A stretch of 35,693 nucleotides of DNA from positions 1-35,693 of the forward strand of contig WFPF01000126.1 in assembly GCA_015487695.1 (NCBI GenBank), given 5' to 3'. A program made the position numbers and the translations under genes. Below are positions 7,817 through 14,907 of the stretch, piece after piece (the first letter of the stretch is position 1; each line of letters begins with the position of its first letter). The DNA is from Chitinophagales bacterium (GTDB taxonomy: Bacteria; Bacteroidota; Bacteroidia; Chitinophagales; S012-47). The notes under the pieces are model-generated. The model was not told the origin of the DNA, ran no database searches, and was given only the letters and a program-made list of their open reading frames with translations.

Positions 7817-9394
7817 ATGAAATTGATACACCTGCTCCTCTGCCTCCTGCTTTTTTTCAATCCCCTCCGGGCTCAGAATAAGAATCTTTCAAACGGGCGC
7901 TTCTTTGACGGTGAGCCGTATCTGGCCATTCATCCGCAGGACAATGCACACCTGATAGTGGCCTGGATGTCTGTCGTACCCGGATCGCGCGTGGTCATCA
8001 AGACCCGCGTCAGCCTCGATGGCGGGCAAAGCTGGAGCCCGGCCACCGCTCTTCCGCATTCTGTATCAAGTTATACTTCAGCAGACCCCTCGCTGGGATT
8101 CGACCTCAACGGCAATTTATATGCCGTTTATGTGGATTATTCGGGTTCCAACAGTTCGCCCCTCGAAGGTGCCGTGATTATTTGTCAATCGACAGACGGG
8201 GGCTTTAGCTGGTCGACACCGCAAGAAGTAATAAACATAAATATTGAGCCCGGAAAAAGAGCCATCGACCGGCCCTGGCTGGCCATCGATCGCTCGGGAG
8301 GAGCCTATGACGGGCGAATATATGTCAGCACCATGAATGCGAAGGGTGCAAGTGCTCCTTTCCATCCTTATTTATCCTATTCCGCGGATGAGGGCGGGAG
8401 TTTTACGACCCGTTATCTTGACAGCAGCGGCTGGCTGGCCGGAAGTCTGATACCACAACCCATGCCTACCCCGGCCCTTGCCACTGACGGTATTTTCTAT
8501 GCCATTTATCCCTCCTATGTATTGAGTCAGAGTCTTCTTCCTCAGTTTGTCCTGGCTGCCAGCAATGATGGAGGCCAATCTTTTGATTACCGTACTGTTT
8601 TCAAATCAAATACGGCCACGGGTGACAGCCTGGCAAAAAGCGGATACCTGCTCCGTTGCGATCCATCTGATGCCGCACATCTTGCCTTTTTCTTCCTCGA
8701 CCGATCAGAGGGCGACCTCGACCTGTACATGACCGAGAGTTTTGATCGCGGACAAAGTTGGAGTACGAAAATCAGAATCAATGACGACCCCCGGGGCAAT
8801 GGCATTATGCAGGACCTTCTCTGGGCCGACTTCGATGACGAGGGAAATTTGATTGCCGCCTGGCGCGACCGGAGAAACGGCAGCCCGGGCTCTTATATCA
8901 GCGACTATGAAATTTGGGCGGCCTGTCGCCACCGCGATTCCCTGCATTTTTCTGAAAACTTCCGGCTGAGCGACACGCTCATACCCTTCAGAGATATACT
9001 CAAAGGAAGCGGTAATGATTTTATGTGCATCCGCCTGCGCAACGACACCCTCCATGCTGTATGGGGAGATACGCGCGAGGATAAACTGAATATCTGGTAT
9101 CAGAAAAGCGGCCCGGACGGCACGGTCCTTTCGGTCAGAAATCTGGCCGATGAAAAGCCTTCGCCCTTTCATATTTTCCCGAATCCGGCCCGGCAGCAGA
9201 TCTTTATCCGGGGGAAAGGAATCCGGCAGATCCGGCTCTTTGACGCCAGGGGCCGCCTGCTCATGGAAAAACGCTTCAGCGGAAACAGGGAAAGTGTGGC
9301 CCTCGATACGGGCCAGCGGGATGCCGGAGTCTATATTCTGGAAATAGAGGGCCAGGATATCAAAACGCTTGAGAAAGTAATTCTTACGGAGTAA
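7817..9394 (+). CDS. Secreted BNR/Asp-box repeat (sialidase-fold) protein with T9SS sorting domain
   Basis: A 525-residue exported protein with signal peptide MKLIHLLLCLLLFFNPLRAQ. At least four Asp-box motifs are visible: SLDGGQSW (66-73), STDGGFSW (125-132), SNDGGQSF (249-256) and SFDRGQSW (308-315), plus a degenerate one (SADEGGSF, 189-196). This spacing fits a six-bladed sialidase-type propeller. IDRPWLAID is typical of BNR proteins, but I do not see the FRIP motif and full arginine triad of true sialidases, so I do not call it an exo-sialidase. From about residue 450 (HIFPNPARQQIFI) to the end is a type A T9SS sorting domain. It is probably a surface or secreted glycan-binding or hydrolytic protein. 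It overlaps the convergent EEP gene by 11 bp. Confidence 0.85.
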   Translation: MKLIHLLLCLLLFFNPLRAQNKNLSNGRFFDGEPYLAIHPQDNAHLIVAWMSVVPGSRVVIKTRVSLDGGQSWSPATALPHSVSSYTSADPSLGFDLNGNLYAVYVDYSGSNSSPLEGAVIICQSTDGGFSWSTPQEVININIEPGKRAIDRPWLAIDRSGGAYDGRIYVSTMNAKGASAPFHPYLSYSADEGGSFTTRYLDSSGWLAGSLIPQPMPTPALATDGIFYAIYPSYVLSQSLLPQFVLAASNDGGQSFDYRTVFKSNTATGDSLAKSGYLLRCDPSDAAHLAFFFLDRSEGDLDLYMTESFDRGQSWSTKIRINDDPRGNGIMQDLLWADFDDEGNLIAAWRDRRNGSPGSYISDYEIWAACRHRDSLHFSENFRLSDTLIPFRDILKGSGNDFMCIRLRNDTLHAVWGDTREDKLNIWYQKSGPDGTVLSVRNLADEKPSPFHIFPNPARQQIFIRGKGIRQIRLFDARGRLLMEKRFSGNRESVALDTGQRDAGVYILEIEGQDIKTLEKVILTE

Positions 9395-10427
9395 GTGCCC
9401 TTTGCTTTGCTCTCACAAATCGTGCGAATACGGGCAGGTGATCGCTTACGGTTCGCATTTCCGTCACGACCCTGCAATCGATGACCCGAAGCCGGGAGCG
9501 GTCGCTCAGGATGTAGTCGATGCGATAGGCAGGCGCTTCTGAGGGGAAAGTAAATTGAGCGGAAGAGGAATCTCCTTCTTCACAAGAATTTCGATATCCG
9601 TTTTCGAGAAACATTTGAACGGTTTTCTCGCCTTCCTGCGAGCGGGAATCTTTCCGGAAAGCGTTAAAATCTCCGGCTATGAGCTGCGGATGGCGTTCCG
9701 GATCTGAGATATAGTCGAGCAGTTCGCGGGCCTGTTTCTCGCGGGTACCGCGGTCATAGGCTTCGAGGTGCACATTGATGAGGCGGAGTGTATCGCTTCC
9801 CCACAGAATTTCAGCATCCTGAAACAGGCGCTGCAGATAGAATGCCTTCCAGTAGAAAGGCCGGGGCAGTGTAGCCCGGTGGAGTACGCGTTTGTTGCTC
9901 AGGATGGGGTATCGCGAGAGGACGGCCAGGCCGCTGTAGACCGAACCGAAGTGGACCCTTGGCGGCCAGTAAGGAAAGGGCACATAACGATCGTCCCAAT
10001 TGACCGCCATGGCGGCATAGGGATATCCGCAGGCACGGGCTAAGCTGTCGAGCTGCATCATCCGGCAGGAACGGTGCGAGCCGAAATCCATTTCCTGGAA
10101 AAGAATCACATCGGGTCGAAGCTCCGTGATGACTTCTATCGCTGTTTGCAGATTGCTTTCAAAGAGCGCACAGGGCCGATCCACAGCCCGGTTGTTGCTC
10201 ATTCCGCTGAGCCAGCCGATGTTGAATGTTATCACGCGCAGTGTGTCTGATGGGCTATCAGCCGGCTCGCTGCCGTAATCTCTGATCTGAGCATATTCAT
10301 CGCCCGGGTGGAGCGGTGAAGAAGCCAGAAAATAAAAAGAAAGCAATGCGAGAAGCAGCAACAGAAGCCCTGAAAAGAAGTAGGCAATGCCTCTCTTCCG
10401 GCATTTCATCGAAAGGCCTCTACTCAT
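9384..10427 (-). CDS. Membrane-anchored endonuclease/exonuclease/phosphatase (EEP) family protein
   Basis: A metal-dependent phosphodiesterase or phosphatase of the DNase I / Mg-sphingomyelinase superfamily. One N-terminal membrane segment (residues about 14-36) leaves the catalytic domain outside the cytoplasm. The conserved residues of the fold are present: Asn69 in ITFNIGW, Glu112 in ILFQEMDF, His220 in INVHLEA, Asp253 and Asn255 in AGDFNAF, and Asp329-His330 in VSDHLP. The substrate cannot be told; nucleic acid, sphingolipid and phosphoinositide enzymes share these motifs. The first ATG overlaps the end of the upstream asparaginase gene by 8 bp, and a second in-frame ATG at 10409 is equally possible. 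The overlap suggests co-transcription and coupled translation. Confidence 0.87.
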   Translation of the reverse strand: MSRGLSMKCRKRGIAYFFSGLLLLLLALLSFYFLASSPLHPGDEYAQIRDYGSEPADSPSDTLRVITFNIGWLSGMSNNRAVDRPCALFESNLQTAIEVITELRPDVILFQEMDFGSHRSCRMMQLDSLARACGYPYAAMAVNWDDRYVPFPYWPPRVHFGSVYSGLAVLSRYPILSNKRVLHRATLPRPFYWKAFYLQRLFQDAEILWGSDTLRLINVHLEAYDRGTREKQARELLDYISDPERHPQLIAGDFNAFRKDSRSQEGEKTVQMFLENGYRNSCEEGDSSSAQFTFPSEAPAYRIDYILSDRSRLRVIDCRVVTEMRTVSDHLPVFARFVRAKQRALTP

Positions 10428-11415
10428 CCCCGTAAATCTTTACCACGGCTTGCCCGTCTTTTTTCCGGTAGGCCCTGAACATCCCGTTGGTGTTGAAGTC
10501 CATGCTTACATTTCCTTCGGAATCAACGCCTATGAGTCCGCCTGTGCCGCCCATATCCTGCAGCCTCTGATGAATAACCTCATGCATGGCATCCTGCAAA
10601 GAAAGCCCTCCGTATTTCATCCGGGCCGCCACATCATAGGCCAGCACTCCCCGGATATAGTATTCCCCGTATCCGGTAGCTGAAAGCGCACAAACTCCGT
10701 TTTCGGCATAGGTGCCCGCACCGATGATGGGCGAATCCCCCACTCTGCGATAGCGCTTCAGTCCCCGCCCCCCGGTAGAAGTGCCGGCTGCAAGGTTGCC
10801 CCGGCTGTCGAGGGCTACGCAACCTACGGTGCCAAATGCAGGATGGCTCAGCATGATCCTGCCGGCACCCCGTTCATCCTTCATTTTCACCTTTTTGTAC
10901 CATTCCCTGCGGGCAGGTGTAATAAAATATTCAGGCTCCACGATCTCCAGTCCCTGGTCTTTGGCAAAGTGCTCGGCTCCGTCTGCCACCATGAGCACAT
11001 AACTTGAGCGCTCCATGGCCAGCCGGGCCGCTTTTATCGGGTTTTTAATACTGCGCACCGAGGCTACGGCTCCAGCATTCATATCCCTGCCGTCCATTAT
11101 CGATGCATCCAGCTCGGCTATGCCCTCGCTGTTGAGAATGGCGCCCCGTCCGGCATTGAAAAGCGGACTGTTTTCCATATAAACGATCACGCTTTCCACC
11201 GCATCAAGAGCCGAGCCCCCGCTATCCAGAATGGCATATCCGGTGGCAAGCGCTTCCTGAAGCGCCTTCCGGTAAAGGGAATCGCGCGCAGGGCCGAGGT
11301 CTTCCCGCTGGATGGAGCCGGCTCCACCGTGAATGACCAGGGCAAAAGATTGAGAAGAGAGCAGCTGAGTGTAGAAGAGAAGACTTAGCAGTGCGAATAA
11401 AGTCCGTATTCTCAT
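10420..11415 (-). CDS. iaaA: Secreted isoaspartyl peptidase / L-asparaginase (plant-type, Ntn hydrolase)
   Basis: Cleaves isoaspartyl dipeptides and asparagine. It is made as a precursor that self-cleaves before the nucleophilic threonine. That Thr196 is visible in HPAFGTVGCVALD, the second half of the substrate pocket in GTSTGGRGLK and GAGTYAENGVCALSATGYGE, and the N-terminal subunit signature in LVIHGGAGSI and FNAGRGAILNSEG. A signal peptide (MRIRTLFALLSLLFYTQLLSSQ) predicts periplasmic location. The 331-residue length is normal. It is followed by the EEP gene with an 8-bp overlap. The name iaaA rests on family similarity; an N4-glycosyl-asparaginase activity is a less likely alternative. 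Confidence 0.93.
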   Translation of the reverse strand: MRIRTLFALLSLLFYTQLLSSQSFALVIHGGAGSIQREDLGPARDSLYRKALQEALATGYAILDSGGSALDAVESVIVYMENSPLFNAGRGAILNSEGIAELDASIMDGRDMNAGAVASVRSIKNPIKAARLAMERSSYVLMVADGAEHFAKDQGLEIVEPEYFITPARREWYKKVKMKDERGAGRIMLSHPAFGTVGCVALDSRGNLAAGTSTGGRGLKRYRRVGDSPIIGAGTYAENGVCALSATGYGEYYIRGVLAYDVAARMKYGGLSLQDAMHEVIHQRLQDMGGTGGLIGVDSEGNVSMDFNTNGMFRAYRKKDGQAVVKIYGDE

Positions 11416-11612
11416 TTTTTTATTAATTTCTACCCCTAAATTAAATGAATCCCGTGAAGCAAAGACCGCAAGCGAAAAAAGTTCTGTGGGAAAGGACCCT
11501 GTTCCGCATTATATCCGCAGCACGGATTTGAAATTATTTTTCACGCTTTGCCAGGCAATCAACAACTTTACATGCATTATCAATTATCTTCATGGGTCAG
11601 AATTGAGGTTAA

Positions 11613-12404
11613 TTGCCATTGGAACGATACAACAAAATACAGTATGCCGCAGCATATGCCCGCTATCTCGCTGCCGGCAAGTCGAGATGGAGTGTTCATT
11701 CCCCTTTCTTATATGAGGTGATCGAAAAAGTCATCCGCAACAAAACGCACGATCATAAACTGGCTCCCCTGCTGCGCTGGCAGGACAGCCTGAGAAACAA
11801 CCCCGACTGGCTGGCCTGGGAGGAGCTGGGCGCTGGGAAGAGAAGGAATAGAAGGCGCATCAATCGATTTTACCGGCAGACGGTACGCCCATTTTCGCAA
11901 TACCGGATTCTGAGCGGACTCGTGCGCTTCTCAGAAGCGCGAGAAGTGCTTGAGCTCGGAACAGGACTGGGGCTCAGTACATTGGCACTGGCGGCAGCCG
12001 GTGGGCATGCGCGGGTGCACAGCATCGAAGGAAATAAAGCGCTCTACGACTTTGTCCGCATTCACTCTGCGCCCTATCACTCCGGAAATATCGAATTTCA
12101 CCATGGCCGTATCGGCAGTACATTGGCCCTTGTTTTGCCCAAAATCGGAAAAGTGGATCTTGTTTTTTTGGACGGAAACCACCGCTATCATCCCACCATC
12201 CGCTATTATGATCTTCTGCGGCCTTTTTTACATGAAGCTTCGATGCTTGTGCTGGACGACATTCACTGGTCGCGGGGCATGGAATGGGCCTGGGAGGAAC
12301 TCTCGGCCCGGCCCGAGGTAGGGCTCTCGGTTGACCTCTTTCATTTCGGGCTCTTATTTTTCCGGCAGGACCTTGAGAAACGTCACTTCATTCTTCGCTA
12401 TTAG
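11613..12404 (+). CDS. SAM-dependent class I methyltransferase (O-methyltransferase-like)
   Basis: A 263-residue Rossmann-fold methyltransferase. The SAM-binding motif I is VLELGTGLGLSTLALA (residues about 112-127), acidic motif II is HSIEGN and the motif IV region is VDLVFLDGNHRYHPT. LVLDDIHWSRGMEWAW follows, as in YrrM-like O-methyltransferases. The N-terminus carries YLAAGKSRWSVHSPFLYEVI, a segment I associate with Bacteroidota members of this group. The substrate is unknown. No ATG is available at the expected start: an upstream in-frame ATG at 11592 is followed by a stop. Translation must therefore begin at TTG 11613 or TTG 11619. The stop codon overlaps the stop of the convergent thioesterase by 3 bases. 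Confidence 0.85.
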   Translation: MPLERYNKIQYAAAYARYLAAGKSRWSVHSPFLYEVIEKVIRNKTHDHKLAPLLRWQDSLRNNPDWLAWEELGAGKRRNRRRINRFYRQTVRPFSQYRILSGLVRFSEAREVLELGTGLGLSTLALAAAGGHARVHSIEGNKALYDFVRIHSAPYHSGNIEFHHGRIGSTLALVLPKIGKVDLVFLDGNHRYHPTIRYYDLLRPFLHEASMLVLDDIHWSRGMEWAWEELSARPEVGLSVDLFHFGLLFFRQDLEKRHFILRY

Positions 12405-12937
12405 GGCATTTTGTCTTCTTCCCATCCCGGCAGGAAAATAGACTGCAGGGCTTTTGCATTTTCGGGTTTGAGCCGGCCCGAAAGGATGAGACGGAGTTCG
12501 CGCCTGCGTTGGGCGCTTTCAAACAACTGCTTCTCGCGATCGGTTTCGGGCTCCACCTGAATGGTTTTCTTCGGCCGGCCACCGTTGTCGAGCGCTACAA
12601 AAGTGTAGAAAGCCTCATTGGACTTGTGCATGTTCGAATCTCCAAAACTCTGGGTAAACACTTCCAGATAAATCTCCATGGAGGTATTGAAAACCCGGGT
12701 GACAAAAGCATTGATGCTCACCACGTCTCCTTCGCGAATAGGCTGCTTAAAACTGACACTGTCGACAGCCGCTGTGACTACCTGCCCGCCACTGTGCTTG
12801 CTGGCACTGATGCTGCTGGCAATATCCATCCAGCGCAGCAGGTTACCCCCCATCAGGTTGCCATGCGGATTGGTATCGTTGGGCATCACCAGTTCGGTCA
12901 TGGTCACCAGCGATTCTTTGCATTTTTTTTTCTCCAT
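12401..12937 (-). CDS. Hot-dog fold acyl-CoA thioesterase (YciA/BFIT-like)
   Basis: Hydrolyses acyl-CoA to free acid and CoA. The hot-dog active-site helix is NPHGNLMGGNLLRWMD (residues 23-38), preceded by MPNDT, with Asp38 a candidate catalytic acid. AAVDSVSFKQPIREGDVVSI is the conserved strand region of the family. The C-terminal 45 residues are a charged helix (ETDREKQLFESAQRRREL) typical of this subgroup. I chose the ATG at 12937 rather than a TTG at 12961, because a perfect -7 element sits at 12959-12966 and would exclude the longer form. Chain-length preference cannot be read from sequence. It stands as a single gene. Confidence 0.9.
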   Translation of the reverse strand: MEKKKCKESLVTMTELVMPNDTNPHGNLMGGNLLRWMDIASSISASKHSGGQVVTAAVDSVSFKQPIREGDVVSINAFVTRVFNTSMEIYLEVFTQSFGDSNMHKSNEAFYTFVALDNGGRPKKTIQVEPETDREKQLFESAQRRRELRLILSGRLKPENAKALQSIFLPGWEEDKMP

Positions 12938-12958
12938 AGCCCTTGTATTTTCAGGGTG

Positions 12959-12966
12959 CAAAGGTA
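12959..12966 (-). promoter_or_regulatory. -7 promoter element of the thioesterase gene
   Basis: Read leftward the site is TACCTTTG, a perfect match to the Bacteroidota -7 consensus TAnnTTTG, with 21 nt to the ATG at 12937. I see no good -33 TTTG at the usual distance. Confidence 0.55.
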
Positions 12967-13035
12967 GTCAGTTTTGAAGAAGAAAGAGGATTTCCCCGGC
13001 TGTATTGAGCTCACTCCCGCTGCTCCGGCAGTTTG

Positions 13036-14751
13036 CTATTTGCGATTTATGATGCGCATCAGATAGGGCTGTATAAGCTGCAGGCTGACGGAATAGACCA
13101 GCACGAGCACACAGCCGATGAGGTTGAGCCACAAGTATTCTACCCACTCAAGGTTGTAAATGATCAGCACACCGGCCTCGGCCAGAATGGCGCCCCAGAA
13201 AATGGCAAAAGCACTGCGTACGTATTTCACCCAGAAAGCTACGAGGAATATGCCCAGAATGGTCCCGTAGAAGAGCGATCCCAGGATATTGACCGCTTCG
13301 ATGAGATTGTCGAAGAGGCTGGCAAGTTCGGCAAAGACGATGGCCAGAATTCCGAACAAGAGGGTAAACGCCTTGCCGGCTCTCAGGTACTGGCGATCGC
13401 TGCCTTCGCGTTTAAATACCCGTTTGTAGAGATCCACCGTAGTCGTGGCTGCGAGGGCGTTGAGCTCGGCACTGGTGCTCGACATGGCAGCCGAAAAAAT
13501 GACCGCCAGAAGCAGACCGATAAGCCCTATCGGCAGATAGGTCATGATCCAGGTGATAAAGACATAATCGGTATCGTCTTCCCCCTTTTCCATGCCGGGC
13601 ACACTGAGAACAATGAGCGAATCGACCTTTGCCCCTATTTCCTTTTCTTTTGCCTGAAACTTACGAATCAGAGCCAGATGCTCGTCCACTGCCGGCCGGT
13701 CGCCAGTGTCAAAGGCGGCCGTCAGTCGCTTATACTCCCCGCTTTTCAGTTTAAAAACATGCGTACGCTCCCGGTCGAGGGCCTTCAGCTCGTCCGCATG
13801 GGGACTATGCATGGCCTGCTCCAGCGCGATTTCATTGAAGTAAATGGGCGGCTGTGTGAATTCATAGAAAACAAATACCAGCACTCCGGTCAGCAGAATG
13901 AAAAACTGCATGGGCACCTTGAGCAGTCCGTTGAACATGAGCCCGAGGCGGCTTTCGCGGACAGAGGTACCCGAAAGGTAGCGCTGCACCTGGCTCTGGT
14001 CCGTACCGAAATAGCTCAACTGCAAAAAGAGCCCGCCTATGATGCCACTCCAGATATTGTAGCGGTTGCCCAGGTCAAAATCCAGATCGATGATATTCAT
14101 CTTTCCGGCATTCCCGGCTACGGTCAGCGCCTGGTCGAAGTTGACATGATCATAGAGATACCAGATCAGGAAGCCAAAGGCAAAGAACATGCCCGTGAAG
14201 ATGACGGCCATCTGTTGTTTGTGGGTTTGAGCAACGGCTTTCTGCCCGCCACTGACCGTGTAAATAATGACCAATATGCCGATAAAAAGGATGGTAAGCC
14301 CGAGGCTCCAGCCCAGAATTTTGGAAAGGATGATGGCCGGGGCATAGATGGTAATGCCGGCAGCCAGTCCCCGCTGAATCAGAAAAAGCAGGGCCGTCAA
14401 TATGCGGGTATTCACACCGAAACGGTCTTCCAGAAATTCATAAGCCGTGTATACCTTCAGGCGATAGAACATGGGGATGAAAAAGACCGAAATCAGTATC
14501 ATGGCCAGGGGAAGACCGAAATAAAACTGTACGAAGCGCATGCCATCGTCAAAGGCCTGCCCCGGAGTGCTGAGGAAGGTGATGGCACTGGCCTGGGTAG
14601 CCATCACACTCAGGCCGATCGTCCACCAGCGGTCGGCATTGTCGCCCCTCAGGTAGCCTTCGATGTTTTTGCTCCCTCTGCTTTTCAGTGTGCCGTAGAC
14701 GACAATGAAAAGCAATGTGCCAAGCATGACGATCCAATCCCAAAAAGCCAT
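13036..14751 (-). CDS. Sodium:solute symporter (SSS/SLC5 family)
   Basis: An inner-membrane Na+-coupled transporter of 571 residues with about 13 hydrophobic segments. Family marks include WWTIGLSVMATQASAITFLSTPGQAF (residues about 42-67; first repeat, with an unwound helix), the YTVSGGQKAVAQTHKQQ loop, FGTDQSQVQRYLSG and the sodium-site helix FSAAMSSTSAELNALA. A hydrophilic insert of about 100 residues (from FTQPPIYFNE to GEDDTDYVF) separates two helices and is longer than in typical SSS proteins; such inserts may be shared with Bacteroidota relatives. The gene is last in an apparent operon. It follows a 49-residue membrane protein after 6 bp that contain AGGA, and that gene overlaps the PIG-L deacetylase. 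This suggests uptake of a product made or released by the deacetylase. The substrate is unknown. Confidence 0.92.
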   Translation of the reverse strand: MAFWDWIVMLGTLLFIVVYGTLKSRGSKNIEGYLRGDNADRWWTIGLSVMATQASAITFLSTPGQAFDDGMRFVQFYFGLPLAMILISVFFIPMFYRLKVYTAYEFLEDRFGVNTRILTALLFLIQRGLAAGITIYAPAIILSKILGWSLGLTILFIGILVIIYTVSGGQKAVAQTHKQQMAVIFTGMFFAFGFLIWYLYDHVNFDQALTVAGNAGKMNIIDLDFDLGNRYNIWSGIIGGLFLQLSYFGTDQSQVQRYLSGTSVRESRLGLMFNGLLKVPMQFFILLTGVLVFVFYEFTQPPIYFNEIALEQAMHSPHADELKALDRERTHVFKLKSGEYKRLTAAFDTGDRPAVDEHLALIRKFQAKEKEIGAKVDSLIVLSVPGMEKGEDDTDYVFITWIMTYLPIGLIGLLLAVIFSAAMSSTSAELNALAATTTVDLYKRVFKREGSDRQYLRAGKAFTLLFGILAIVFAELASLFDNLIEAVNILGSLFYGTILGIFLVAFWVKYVRSAFAIFWGAILAEAGVLIIYNLEWVEYLWLNLIGCVLVLVYSVSLQLIQPYLMRIINRK

Positions 14752-14757
14752 TCCTGA

Positions 14758-14907
14758 TTAAATTGAATATCGTAAAGTGAGAAAATAGTAGATCAGAATC
14801 TGCAAAAGGAGAAAAAAGAGCAGAAAACGGTAGAAGCCCCGCCAGCTTTTGAAAATGGGCGGTCGCTGATCATCCGGCTGTTCCTTATTTTTCATTTCTC
14901 CGTTCAT
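14758..14907 (-). CDS. Small single-pass membrane protein (49 aa) between PIG-L deacetylase and symporter
   Basis: A short gene found by reading the 153-bp gap between its neighbours. It starts at the ATG of an ATGA overlap with the end of the PIG-L gene and stops 6 bp before the symporter ATG, so all three are probably translated in series. The product begins with a charged stretch, MNGEMKNKEQPDDQRPP, then IFKSWRGFYRF and one hydrophobic helix, LLFFLLLQILIYYFLTL, followed by a basic RYSI tail. By the positive-inside rule the orientation is unclear. It could be an accessory subunit of the symporter; no family is recognised. Coupling on both sides is the main evidence that it is real. Confidence 0.72.
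   Translation of the reverse strand: MNGEMKNKEQPDDQRPPIFKSWRGFYRFLLFFLLLQILIYYFLTLRYSI

Noticed and set aside
7817-9394. Naming the Asp-box protein a sialidase (nanH)
   Set aside because: Asp boxes occur in many propellers. The FRIP motif and the full arginine triad of sialidases are not visible.
13033-14757. Long open frame (574 codons) on the plus strand across the symporter gene
   Set aside because: The opposite strand encodes a clear SSS transporter. The plus frame is hydrophilic, His/Gln-rich and motif-free, as expected for the antisense of a membrane protein.
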